A DNA stretch of 41,376 bases. Origin: Caulobacteraceae bacterium. GTDB lineage: Bacteria; Pseudomonadota; Alphaproteobacteria; Caulobacterales; Caulobacteraceae. The notes beneath the pieces were generated by a model. That model did not search any database, had not been told where the DNA came from, and saw only the letters and a list, made by a program, of their open reading frames with translations. The stretch spans positions 1 through 41,376 of the forward strand of contig JANWHQ010000059.1 of the NCBI GenBank assembly GCA_025450315.1. Reading direction: 5' to 3'. Positions within the stretch are counted from its first letter, which is position 1. Each line of letters starts with the position of its first letter. Below are positions 9,049-17,079 of this stretch, one piece after another. Made by a program: the position numbers and the translations under genes.

Positions 9049-9660
9049 TCAGTAGCCGACCGTGAACCGGTCCGCGTGCACCGACGGGGTCTCCAGCTCG
9101 TCCAGGATGGCCACGGCCAGGTCCTCGTAGGAGATCGAGCTCTTGCCGTCCTCGGCCACCAGCAGGTGGTGCTGGCCCTTGCGGAACTTGCCGGTGCGCT
9201 CGCCCGGCCCCAGCATCATCGAGGGCGAGACGAAGACCCAGTCCAGGTCGCGGGCCTCCTTGCGCAGCCAGTCCAGGGCGTTGGCGGCGGGGCGGGCCTC
9301 CACGGCGATGAAGTCGGGGAACCCGGGGGTGTCGATCAGACGGATATTGTCCTGGTTCATCAGGCTGGCGGCGCCGCCGACGATGGCCAGGCGCGTCTTG
9401 CCGGCCTTGCGCATGGCCCAGACCACCTTGCTCGGATCGGTGTCCTGGAAGCGCACCGACTGGATCACCACGTCGGCGTCCTTGATGGCGGCGGCCAGCT
9501 TGTCCTCGTCGTGCAGGTCGAGCGCGACGGTGGTGACCTTGTCGCCCTTGGCGGCGTCGGGGTGGCGCGCGATGGCGATGACCTCGTGCCCGCGACTGGT
9601 CGCTTCCTTGACGAGCCTCTGGCCCATATTCCCCGTGGCGCCGATCAAAGCGATCTTCAT
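9049..9660 (-). CDS. NAD(P)H-binding atypical SDR reductase
   Basis: The 203-residue protein begins MKIALIGATGNMGQRLVKEA, a Rossmann dinucleotide-binding motif (GATGNMG, residues 7-13) of the NAD(P)-binding PF13460 group related to YwnB and flavin reductase. It keeps DLHDEDKLAAAIKDADVVI and a late SISYEDLAVAILDELE helix typical of this group. There is no YxxxK catalytic pair of classical SDRs. ATG at 9660 after GGAAGGAACGG is chosen over a start 13 codons upstream. It is divergent, 88 bp apart, from the lignostilbene-dioxygenase-like gene. Substrate unknown. Confidence 0.85.
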   Translation of the reverse strand: MKIALIGATGNMGQRLVKEATSRGHEVIAIARHPDAAKGDKVTTVALDLHDEDKLAAAIKDADVVIQSVRFQDTDPSKVVWAMRKAGKTRLAIVGGAASLMNQDNIRLIDTPGFPDFIAVEARPAANALDWLRKEARDLDWVFVSPSMMLGPGERTGKFRKGQHHLLVAEDGKSSISYEDLAVAILDELETPSVHADRFTVGY

Positions 9661-9748
9661 CAGTCCGTTCCTTCCCGTCTCGCCCTTTGTAGACGACAAT
9701 TAGAGCCAACCGCCGAGCCTGGACAAGCTCGGGCCAGAGGGAGCCCCC

Positions 9749-11197
9749 GTGACCAAACCCTTCCCCCAGACCATGGACTTCGCAGGCTTCAACGCGCCGT
9801 CGCGCATCGAGGCGGACATCTACGACCTGGTGGTCGAGGGCGAGCTGCCGGCCGAGATCCGGGGCCACTGGTACCGCTCGATCCCCGATCCACAGTATCC
9901 GCCCAAGGACGGCTGGGACACCTTCATCTCGGGCGACGGCATGGTCAGCCTGTTCCGCTTCGAGGACGGCCACGTCGATTTCCGCCAGCGCTACGTGATG
10001 ACCGAGCGGCTGAAGCGCGACCGCGCCGCCCGCCGCGGCCTGCACGGCCTCTACCGCAATCCGTACACGGACGAGCCAGGCTTCTTCGGCGAGAGCCGCA
10101 CCGCCTCCAACACCACCCCGGTGTTCCACGCCGGCAGGATCCTGGCCGCCAAGGAGGACGACCGGCCCTACGAGCTCGACCCCAATACGCTGGCGACCAT
10201 CGGCCCCTACGACTTCGGCGGCGCGCTGAAGAGCCTGACCATGACCGCCCATTGCCGGCCCGATCCCGAGACCGGCGAGCTCTATTTCTTCGGCTACGAG
10301 GCCGGCGGCCTGGCCAGCCGCGAGGTGGCCTTCTGCATCGCCGACAAGACCGGCAAGCTGATCCGCGAGGAATGGTTCGAGGCGCCGTTCGTGTCGCTGA
10401 TCCACGACTTCGCCGTCACCAAGGAGCACGTCATCTTCCCGCTGCAGCCGGTCAGCGCCGACCTCGAACGGCTGAAGTCGGGCGGGGCGCACTGGGTCTG
10501 GGATCCCGACCAGGGGACCCAGGTGGGGATCATGCCGCGCGGCGGGTCGGTGAAGGATCTCAGGTGGTTCAAGGGACCGCCCAGCTCGTTCTTCCACTTC
10601 CTCAACGCCTATTCCGACGGCGACAAGGTGACGGTCGACGTCTGCGCCTCGGACATGATCGTCTTCCCCTTCATCCAGGAGGCCTCGGGCGTGGTGGCGA
10701 ACCCGGCGGAGATGGGCGGGCGGCTGGCGCGCTGGAGTTTCGACCTGTCGCGCAACGAGGACAGCTGGACCGAGACGGTGCTGGGCCCGGGCGGGGACAT
10801 GCCGCGCACCGCCGACAAGGACGCGATGAAGGACTACGAGATCGCCTACTACCAGACCTACGATCCCAGGAACGGCCCGCCGATGGTCTCGGGGCCGGTG
10901 GGCGCGGGCTTCAACACGGTGATCCGGTTGAACGTGAAGACCGGGGCGATGAAGACCCTGTCGCTGGGGCCGCACGTCACCGTGCAGGAGCACATCCACA
11001 TCCCCTCCAGCCAGCCCCGGCACGAAGGCTGGCTGGCGTTCGTCTGCGACCTGCACGACGAGAACCTGTCGGAAGTGGCGGTGGTCGAGGCCGAGCACCT
11101 GGACAGGGGGCCGATCTGCCGGATCAAGATCCCCATGCGGCTGCGCTGCCAGGTGCACGGAACCTGGGTGCCGGCCGGGGCTCTGCCCGGCTTCTAG
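9749..11197 (+). CDS. Carotenoid-oxygenase-family dioxygenase, lignostilbene-cleaving type
   Basis: This is a non-haem Fe(II) dioxygenase of the RPE65/carotenoid cleavage family, 482 residues, a seven-bladed propeller. The four iron-binding histidines are visible at 168 (TAHCRPDP), 219 (IHDFAV), 283 (FFHFLNAY) and 470 (QVHGTWVPAG). Phe59, Tyr102 and Lys135 fall at the positions (59, 101, 134) that hold and activate the 4-hydroxyl of lignostilbene in characterised stilbene-cleaving members. I therefore favour cleavage of a hydroxystilbene to two aromatic aldehydes over carotenoid cleavage. GTG at 9749 follows GAGGGAG. The stop shares the bases CTAG with the convergent gene. Confidence 0.85.
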   Translation: MTKPFPQTMDFAGFNAPSRIEADIYDLVVEGELPAEIRGHWYRSIPDPQYPPKDGWDTFISGDGMVSLFRFEDGHVDFRQRYVMTERLKRDRAARRGLHGLYRNPYTDEPGFFGESRTASNTTPVFHAGRILAAKEDDRPYELDPNTLATIGPYDFGGALKSLTMTAHCRPDPETGELYFFGYEAGGLASREVAFCIADKTGKLIREEWFEAPFVSLIHDFAVTKEHVIFPLQPVSADLERLKSGGAHWVWDPDQGTQVGIMPRGGSVKDLRWFKGPPSSFFHFLNAYSDGDKVTVDVCASDMIVFPFIQEASGVVANPAEMGGRLARWSFDLSRNEDSWTETVLGPGGDMPRTADKDAMKDYEIAYYQTYDPRNGPPMVSGPVGAGFNTVIRLNVKTGAMKTLSLGPHVTVQEHIHIPSSQPRHEGWLAFVCDLHDENLSEVAVVEAEHLDRGPICRIKIPMRLRCQVHGTWVPAGALPGF

Positions 11198-11844
11198 TGC
11201 AGGTCGGCCACCTTCTGGACCACCGGCTCGCCGGTCACATGCCGCGCGTTCATCTGGTTGAGCTGATAATCGAGCGTGCCCGGAGGCGCGTCCGGGTCCT
11301 CGGCCGCGGGGGCGGACACGGGGACGGCGCGCGCGGCCCTGTCGGCCCGTGTGGCCCCGTCGGCGGGTGACTCGGCCGAGGGCGCCGAAACCAGATAGGT
11401 CTCCGCCCGGGAGACGCGATGGCGCCCAGAAATCCGGTAGGTGCGGGTCGGGGAGGCCTGGCGGGGCGCCGAGGCCAGATAGGTCCGGGCGTCCATCTCG
11501 GCCGGCCTCGGCTCGATCATGCGCACGGGCGTGGAGTCCACCGTCCGGTCTTCGACGCCCTCGCCCGGCTCGATCACCCTCCCGGCATGGATCGGGGTGA
11601 CGCGCGGGCGCGATTCCAGGTCGGTGAGGTCAATGGGTCTGGGCCGCGGGTGGATCTTCCGGCCGATCTCCCGGCCGAGCAGGCCGCCGATGAGGCCGCC
11701 CGGGGGGCCGGCCACGATTCCGAGCGCGCCGCCGGCCAGGCCTGTCAGTTGGTCGAAGTAGATGTCGAGCGCCAGGGCTGAACTCGCCGTCAACAATACT
11801 GGAGCACCCACAAGTGTAGCGATCGCCGCTCGAAACCTACGCAT
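11194..11844 (-). CDS. Exported glycine-zipper protein, function unknown
   Basis: The 216-residue product has a signal peptide (about 1-25, SSALA/LDIYF). A glycine-zipper-like hydrophobic segment follows (about 34-62: GLAGGALGIVAGPPGGLIGGLLGREIG), as in proteins that insert into or lie on membranes. The rest is a long polar, Arg/Pro/Ala-rich tail with two similar repeats (RTYLASAPRQ and ETYLVSAPSAE, about residues 126-160). ATG at 11844 follows a strong GGAGGTG. It overlaps the convergent dioxygenase gene by 4 bp. I do not recognise a family. Confidence 0.75.
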   Translation of the reverse strand: MRRFRAAIATLVGAPVLLTASSALALDIYFDQLTGLAGGALGIVAGPPGGLIGGLLGREIGRKIHPRPRPIDLTDLESRPRVTPIHAGRVIEPGEGVEDRTVDSTPVRMIEPRPAEMDARTYLASAPRQASPTRTYRISGRHRVSRAETYLVSAPSAESPADGATRADRAARAVPVSAPAAEDPDAPPGTLDYQLNQMNARHVTGEPVVQKVADLH

Positions 11845-12007
11845 GACTACACCTCCGTCGGTGCAGCAAACTTCGAACGGCCGAAATCGTTCCTATTGTC
11901 AAGTCCCAGCCTGGATTAGTGGGAATTTCGCCGATAACGCCAATCTTGACTTTTAGCTGGGTCGGAAATTTCGATGAATGCTCAAGGCGAAGCGCGCGCT
12001 CGGGACC

Positions 12008-13021
12008 TCACACGCCCTGGGCGTGCGGCAGGACCTGGCTCTGCAGAGCGGCGACGAAGGCCGGGGCGTTGGTGAAGCAGGCGAAGTGGCCGCCGTCGAT
12101 CGGGATGAAGCCCTTGGCCGGCGCGTGCAGGAGCTGGACCCAGTCGCGCGCCGCGTCGAAGGATGTCACATGGTCGTCCCGGCCCTGGATCACGAACATC
12201 GGCAGCGCGAAGTCCTGGCCGAGCTTGAGCAGGTCCAGGCCGAAGATCTCCGGCAGCAGCTTCTGGATCGAGAAACCGCCGCCCGCCACCCAGTCGGCGG
12301 CGTCGCCGGACGTGGGCGGCGAGGGGCCGATGAACTCGCCCTGAACCTTCAGGTAGTCCAGATCGCTCGGCCCCATCCGCCACCGCCGCGTCGCCTGGAT
12401 GCGGCGCATGTCGTCGATGGGCAGCGCCGCCGCCTCGTCGATGGCTTTCAGGGCGGCCCTGTCCCCGGCGGCGGTCGCCTGCGCGCGAGCGTACCGCTCG
12501 ACACTTTCCTGGCTCGAGGCCCAGGTCACCGGCTGGCCCGTGCCGACGAAGGCGCCGAACAGGTCCGGCCGGCGCTTGACCACATGGACGCCGAGCCCGG
12601 CGCCCCAGGACTGGCCGACCAGGATCAGCTTGCGCTTGCCCAGCCTCTGGCGGAGATGATCGGCGACCTCGATGGCGTCCCGGGTCATCTGCCCCATGGT
12701 CATGCCGGGCGTGGAAGGCCCGTTGCGGCCAAAGGTCTTGCCCGATCCCCGCTGGTCCCAGTTGGCCACGGTGAAGTCCCGCTCCCAGGGCAGGAACGCC
12801 TTCAGGAACGGCGACTGGGCCTCGCCCGGCCCGCCGTGCAGATAGAGGATCGCGGGATTGGCGGCGTCGGTCCCCTGGACGCCGACCCACTGGTCGATGC
12901 CGCCGATGCGGACGAAGCCCTGCTCGTCGACCGGCCGCGGCGCCGCGCCAGCGCGGCCGAAGCCGGCGACCGCAACGCCACCGGCGGCGGCCATCAAGGC
13001 GCGCCGATTCAACTCGATCAT
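12008..13021 (-). CDS. Exported alpha/beta hydrolase, prolyl aminopeptidase-like
   Basis: This is a serine hydrolase of the S33 (proline iminopeptidase) type, 337 residues. The oxyanion-hole motif HGGPG is at 62-66, the nucleophile elbow GQSWG puts Ser at 138, Asp282 lies in QGRDDHV and His312 in DGGHF. The S33-typical WDQRGSGKT is also there. The N-terminus MIELNRRALMAAAGGVAVAGFG resembles a twin-arginine signal, so export of a folded enzyme is likely. ATG at 13021 after GGGGGTGATGGG is preferred over a start 22 codons upstream. It could hydrolyse N-terminal prolyl peptides, or esters or amides of small molecules; the lid differs enough that the substrate is open. Confidence 0.85.
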   Translation of the reverse strand: MIELNRRALMAAAGGVAVAGFGRAGAAPRPVDEQGFVRIGGIDQWVGVQGTDAANPAILYLHGGPGEAQSPFLKAFLPWERDFTVANWDQRGSGKTFGRNGPSTPGMTMGQMTRDAIEVADHLRQRLGKRKLILVGQSWGAGLGVHVVKRRPDLFGAFVGTGQPVTWASSQESVERYARAQATAAGDRAALKAIDEAAALPIDDMRRIQATRRWRMGPSDLDYLKVQGEFIGPSPPTSGDAADWVAGGGFSIQKLLPEIFGLDLLKLGQDFALPMFVIQGRDDHVTSFDAARDWVQLLHAPAKGFIPIDGGHFACFTNAPAFVAALQSQVLPHAQGV

Positions 13022-13158
13022 CCCATCACCCCCATCAGACCGAGGCCAGTATGCGGCCGCGGTCCCGATGGGGAAAATGGAAGACATTCAATGATTTGGG
13101 CCCTAGGCGCGGCTGCGGGCCCGGGCGCCTTGTCCGATAACGGACAGCGGCGCGCCGC

Positions 13159-13845
13159 TCAGTCGCCTTCGTAGTCGACGTACTTCAGCCCCTTGGCGGC
13201 CAGGCGGTCGCGGAAGCCGTAGATGTCCAGGCCCAGCTCGCCCGAGGACAGCCGTTCGCGGGTCTTGGCCTCCTTGGCCTCGCGCTCCTGGCTCTTCTGC
13301 AGCACCCGCGCCACCTCCTTGCGGCGGACCACCACCACCCCGTCGTCATCGGCGACGATGACATCGCCCGGATGGATCAGCTGGCCGGCGCAGACCACCG
13401 GCGTGTTGACGTTGCAGATGGTCTCCTTGACCGTGCCCTGGGCGAAGATGGCCTTGGACCAGACAGGGAACCTCATCTCCGTCAGGGTCGATGCGTCCCT
13501 GACCCCCGCCTCGATGACCAGGGCCTTAACACCGCGCGACATCAAGGACGCCGCCAGGAGGTCGCCGAAATAGCCGTCCTCGACCGGGCTGGTCGGGGCC
13601 ACCACCAGGATGTCGCCGGGCTGGCACTGCTCGACCGCCACGTGGATCATCCAGTTGTCACCGGGCGCGACCTCGCAGGTCACCGCCGAGCCGACCACGT
13701 GCGCGGGCCGGTAGATCGGGCGCATGTAGGAATGCAGCAGGCCTATGCGCCCCTGCGCCTCGTGCACCGTGGCCACGCCGATGCCGGTGAAGCCCTCGAT
13801 GGTCGCCTTGTCGGCCCTGGGGGTGTTCCTGACGACGATGCTCAA
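13159..13845 (-). CDS. RraA/HMG-CHA aldolase family protein
   Basis: This 228-residue protein belongs to the RraA-like fold that includes 4-carboxy-4-hydroxy-2-oxoadipate (CHA) aldolase LigK, the last step of the protocatechuate 4,5-cleavage pathway, giving pyruvate and oxaloacetate. The signature Gly94-Asp95 followed about 20 residues later by Arg116-Asp117 (YFGDLLAAS ... EAGVRDAS) is present; these bind Mg and pyruvate in the aldolases. The start is TTG at 13845, whose last two bases overlap the TGA of the upstream SDR gene. Any later ATG would truncate the fold, so translational coupling to the SDR is likely. An RNase-E regulator role is unlikely given the catabolic neighbours. Confidence 0.85.
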   Translation of the reverse strand: MSIVVRNTPRADKATIEGFTGIGVATVHEAQGRIGLLHSYMRPIYRPAHVVGSAVTCEVAPGDNWMIHVAVEQCQPGDILVVAPTSPVEDGYFGDLLAASLMSRGVKALVIEAGVRDASTLTEMRFPVWSKAIFAQGTVKETICNVNTPVVCAGQLIHPGDVIVADDDGVVVVRRKEVARVLQKSQEREAKEAKTRERLSSGELGLDIYGFRDRLAAKGLKYVDYEGD

Positions 13846-14759
13846 ACCGGGTTCTCCCTGTTCTGGCGGATGGTGTCGGGGAAGATCGGGTTGGCGAGCA
13901 GGAAGTCGATGGCCCTGGCCCGCTCGGCGTTGATCTTCTCGTGGGGGAACGAGGACAGGATCGCCTCGTAGTGGTCGCGCGCGCCCGGCGCGAATTCGGG
14001 GTGGGTGAAGATATAGAGGTCGTTGCGGCGGATGCCGTTCAGGATCCTCTGGCCGCACTCGTAGCTGTCCATCCAGAGCGGATTGACCGGCCGCTGTTCG
14101 AGCTGGCGTTCGCGCTCGGCGTAGGCCGTGCCCTCGTTGCGGAACCTGTCGGGCCGGGTGCGGGCGCTCTGGTGGATGTTGGACTGCACCGGACCCGGGC
14201 AGAAGGCCGAGACGCCGATGTTGTCCGGGGCCAGCTCGCCGCGGATCGATTCCAGCAGGCCCACCACGGCGGCCTTGCAGGCGGTGTAGATGGCTGCGTT
14301 GGGGATCGGGATCACCGCAGACATCGAGGAGGTGGCCAGCACGTGGCCGCCTTCGCCGTGCTTCAGGATATGGGGCAAGAGGGTGGTCAGGCCGTTGACC
14401 ACGCCCCCGATCATCACCCCGGTCCCCCAGTCCCAGTCGTTGAAGGTGGCGCCCTTGATCGGGCCGCCGACGCCCATGCCGGCGTTGGAGAACAGAACGT
14501 GGATCTTGTCGAACCTGGCCTCGGTCTCTTGTGCGGCCGCGGCCCAGGCGGCCCGGTCGGTGACGTCGAGCTTGATGGCGTGCACCAGGCGGGCCTGCTG
14601 CTTGGACCGGAAGAACTCCAGCGCCGCCTCGATGTGGTCCTCGCGGATGTCGGCCATCACCACCTTCATGCCCGCGTCCACGAAGGCCTTGGCGGCCCCG
14701 AGGCCGATGCCGGACGCGCCGCCGGTGATGAAGGCGACCTTGCCCTCGACGTCTTGCAT
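13842..14759 (-). CDS. Short-chain dehydrogenase/reductase
   Basis: This is a classical SDR of 305 residues, longer than the usual 250 by a C-terminal extension. The cofactor motif TGGASGIG is near residues 13-20, DVTDR follows beta 4, the NAG motif is at LFSNAGMG, the catalytic Ser is in ATSSMSA and Tyr/Lys are in YTACK. The C-terminal segment ([27 protein letters not shown]) is shared with the other two SDRs of this window and with LigD-type C-alpha dehydrogenases. NAD is suggested by the Asp after beta 2 (VVMADIR). ATG at 14759 follows GAGG. It is coupled to the aldolase gene and divergent from an NTF2-like gene. The alcohol substrate is unknown. Confidence 0.9.
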   Translation of the reverse strand: MQDVEGKVAFITGGASGIGLGAAKAFVDAGMKVVMADIREDHIEAALEFFRSKQQARLVHAIKLDVTDRAAWAAAAQETEARFDKIHVLFSNAGMGVGGPIKGATFNDWDWGTGVMIGGVVNGLTTLLPHILKHGEGGHVLATSSMSAVIPIPNAAIYTACKAAVVGLLESIRGELAPDNIGVSAFCPGPVQSNIHQSARTRPDRFRNEGTAYAERERQLEQRPVNPLWMDSYECGQRILNGIRRNDLYIFTHPEFAPGARDHYEAILSSFPHEKINAERARAIDFLLANPIFPDTIRQNRENPV

Positions 14760-14867
14760 GATGCGCCTCGCCTTTCGGCGGTCATCTAGACGATGGGTCC
14801 GTCCAGAGACCAGACTTGTTTTCGGCAGGCGATAATGTTCGTCTTCTATCGATCACGGAGGACGGGC

Positions 14868-15323
14868 ATGGCGGCCGAATCGCTCAGCGACGCCGAACGG
14901 ATGCAGATCGAATGGCGGTGCTCCCAGCTGGTGAACCGCTTCGCCCTGCTCAACGACGCCTGCGAGTACGAGGAGCTGGCCCGAACCTTCACCGAGGACG
15001 GCGTCTTCGCCCGGCCCACCCTCCCCGACCAGCCGATGGTCGGCCGCCAGATCATCCTGGAGCAGTTCAGGAAGCGGCCGCCGCGCACCATCCGCCACCT
15101 GATGGCCAATGTGGTGATCACCGCCGAAAGCGCCGATCGGGCGAGCGGGGTCTGCTACATGATCCTCTATTCCGGCCCGGCCCTGGCGGAAGGTGAGAAG
15201 GGTCCGCCCAAGGCCGACGGACCGGCGCTGATCGGCGCCTTCCACGACACCTTCCGCAGGGTGGACGGCCAGTGGCTGTTCGCCAGAAGGCAGGGGTCCC
15301 TGGGCCTCAGCGTCGGCGGCTAG
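14868..15323 (+). CDS. NTF2/SnoaL-like protein
   Basis: The 151 residues fit the SnoaL-like (PF13577-type) cone-shaped alpha/beta barrel: an N-terminal helical pair (RMQIEWRCSQLVNRFALLNDACEYEELARTFTEDGVF), the IILEQFRKRPPRTIRHLMANVVI strand-helix region, and a C-terminal sheet ending DTFRRVDGQWLFARRQGSL. Members include cyclases, dehydratases and lyases acting without cofactor, or binding proteins. ATG at 14868 follows GGAGGA and is chosen over in-frame starts up to 25 codons earlier. It starts the rightward group leading to the MetE-like gene, 33 bp downstream. Confidence 0.8.
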   Translation: MAAESLSDAERMQIEWRCSQLVNRFALLNDACEYEELARTFTEDGVFARPTLPDQPMVGRQIILEQFRKRPPRTIRHLMANVVITAESADRASGVCYMILYSGPALAEGEKGPPKADGPALIGAFHDTFRRVDGQWLFARRQGSLGLSVGG

Positions 15324-15356
15324 AACCATCGCATCCGGAGGCCTGCCAGGTCGCGC

Positions 15357-16514
15357 ATGAGAACCTCCACCGACCGCATCCTGACGACGCACGTGGGCAG
15401 CCTGCCGCGGCCTCAGCCGCTGGTGGACGCGCTGTTGCAGAAGGACCGCGGCGAGGTTTCCGACCAGGCCGCCTACGACCGCACCATCGCCGAGGCGGTC
15501 GACGAGGTGGTGCGCCGCCAGGTCGAGGCGGGCATCGACATCCCCTCCGACGGCGAGGCGTCCAAGGTCAGCTACTCCACCTACATGATGGACAGGCTGA
15601 ACGGCTTCGGCGGCGAGAACCCGCGCCGGGTGGCGCTGGACCTGCAGCCCCATCCGGAGTTCCGCGCCAAGATGGCCCGGATGACCGGCTCGCAGGCCTT
15701 CCGCCGGGCTTCCTGTATCGGGCCGATCTCGGTGAAGAGTTGGGCGCCGCTGCACACGGACATCGCCAACATGACCCGGGCCATGGCCCGCCATGGGGTA
15801 GCCGAGGGTTTCATGAACTCGGCCTCGCCCGGCCTGATCACCGCCTTCCAGCCCAACGCCTGGTACGAGACGCACGAGGCCTATGTCTGGGCCCTGGCCG
15901 AGGTGATGCACGAGGAATACGAGGCGATCGTCGCGGCGGGCCTGGTGGTCCAGCTCGACTGCCCGGACCTCGCCATGGCCCGGCACATCGGCTTCCAGGA
16001 CCTCAGCGAGGCCGAGTTCGTGGCGCGCTGCGAGCTGCACGTCGAGGCGATGAACCACGCGTTGCGGAACGTGCCCGCCCAGATGGCGCGCTTCCACATC
16101 TGCTGGGGCAACTACGAGGGCCCGCACGACCACGACATACCCGTCGAGCGGATCATGGAGGTGATCCTGAAGGCCAAGCCCGCGGGCATCCTGTTCGAGG
16201 CCGCCAACGCCCGCCACGAGCACGAATGGACCGTCTGGCAGGCCGCCCGGATCCCCGAGGACAAGATCCTGATCCCCGGGACGCTGGACTCCTGCTCGAA
16301 CTACGTCGAGCATCCCGAACTCGTGGCCCAGAGGATCGAACGCTACGCCGCCATCGTCGGACGCGAGCGGGTGATCTGCGGCACCGACTGCGGCTTCGGC
16401 ACCTTCGCCGGCTACGGCAAGATGGACGCCGAGATAAGCTTCAAGAAACTGCACGCAATGGTAGAAGGTGCATCTATTGCATCCGCAAGGCTCTGGCCCC
16501 GGCGCGCGGCATGA
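15357..16514 (+). CDS. MetE C-terminal-like zinc methyltransferase family protein
   Basis: The 385-residue protein matches the C-terminal catalytic half of cobalamin-independent methionine synthase and the related UROD/MetE-like group, which includes thiol-alkylating enzymes. It starts with ILTTHVGSLPRP, the family N-terminus. Probable zinc ligands are His247 and Cys249 (FHICWGNYEG), Glu281 (LFEAANARHEHE) and Cys345 (GTDCGFGTF). It lacks the N-terminal half of true MetE, so methionine synthesis is doubtful. Transfer of a methyl or alkyl group from an aromatic or thiol compound is an inference from context. ATG at 15357. A short stem-poor gap of 114 bp separates it from the thioesterase gene. 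Confidence 0.82.
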   Translation: MRTSTDRILTTHVGSLPRPQPLVDALLQKDRGEVSDQAAYDRTIAEAVDEVVRRQVEAGIDIPSDGEASKVSYSTYMMDRLNGFGGENPRRVALDLQPHPEFRAKMARMTGSQAFRRASCIGPISVKSWAPLHTDIANMTRAMARHGVAEGFMNSASPGLITAFQPNAWYETHEAYVWALAEVMHEEYEAIVAAGLVVQLDCPDLAMARHIGFQDLSEAEFVARCELHVEAMNHALRNVPAQMARFHICWGNYEGPHDHDIPVERIMEVILKAKPAGILFEAANARHEHEWTVWQAARIPEDKILIPGTLDSCSNYVEHPELVAQRIERYAAIVGRERVICGTDCGFGTFAGYGKMDAEISFKKLHAMVEGASIASARLWPRRAA

Positions 16515-16628
16515 AGACTGTCGGGGAGTTCGTTCGACGCGCGTTCACCGCGTGGTTTTGGGTGCGCCCGGATCGGACCGAGGGCGTGAGTCGACCACCG
16601 TCAGTCCGTATCCAAGGGTAGCCGATAT

Positions 16629-17048
16629 ATGTTCACCAACCGCCGAACGGTTCGCATCGAATGGGGTGACTGCGACGCCGCCGGCATTGTCTATTTCCCC
16701 CGCTACGTCGAGTACTTCGACGCCTGCACCGTGCATCTGTTCGAGGCGGCGGGGTTTCCCAAGCCCGAGATGCTGAAAAGATTCGGCATGGCCGGCTATC
16801 CGATGGTCGACCTGCGGCTGAAGTTCCTGGTCCCGTCCACCTTCGGCGAGGACGTGGTGATCGCCTCCACGGTCACCGAGTTCAAGCGATCGAGCTTCGA
16901 GGTGCATCACCGGCTCTTACGCGGCGAGGAATTGGCGGTAGAAGGCTTCGAGACGCGCGTCTGGACGGTGTTCGATCCCGAGCGGCCCGGTCGTCTGAAG
17001 AGCCGGGCCGTTCCCGACGAAGTGAGGGCCGCCTTCGCCAAGGCCTGA
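16629..17048 (+). CDS. 4-hydroxybenzoyl-CoA thioesterase-like hotdog protein
   Basis: This 139-residue hotdog-fold acyl-CoA thioesterase shows the motif RIEWGDCDAAGIVYFPRYVEYFD. Asp16 lies at the position of the catalytic Asp17 of the Pseudomonas-type 4-hydroxybenzoyl-CoA thioesterase. Length is typical, and the final strands (STVTEFKRSSFEVHHRLLRGEELAVEGFETRVWTVF) fit the fold. It would release CoA from an aroyl- or acyl-CoA in the cytoplasm. ATG at 16629; the ribosome site is a modest AAGGG. It is 31 bp upstream of the DUF1932 dehydrogenase gene. Confidence 0.88.
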   Translation: MFTNRRTVRIEWGDCDAAGIVYFPRYVEYFDACTVHLFEAAGFPKPEMLKRFGMAGYPMVDLRLKFLVPSTFGEDVVIASTVTEFKRSSFEVHHRLLRGEELAVEGFETRVWTVFDPERPGRLKSRAVPDEVRAAFAKA

Positions 17049-17079
17049 GTTCCGGCGCGCCATCGCAGGAGGCCGCGCC

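Noticed and set aside
6423-9065. Long open frame of about 880 codons on the plus strand, antisense to the TonB receptor gene
   Set aside because: It is a shadow of the GC-rich receptor gene: no ribosome site, Gly/Ala/Arg/Val-rich low-information protein, no family resemblance, and it also runs through the VOC gene.
8963-11370. Long open frames on both strands overlapping the dioxygenase gene (8629-11370 plus and 8963-11158 minus)
   Set aside because: They cross several genuine genes in the wrong frame and strand; the His-ligand-bearing frame at 9749-11197 explains the region.
14853-16454. Long minus-strand open frame opposite the NTF2-like and MetE-like genes
   Set aside because: The plus-strand frames have recognisable folds, ribosome sites and zinc ligands; the minus frame is a shadow.
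15357-16514. Calling the MetE-like protein methionine synthase (metE)
   Set aside because: It lacks the N-terminal half of MetE and sits in a catabolic-type context, so the symbol would overstate the evidence.
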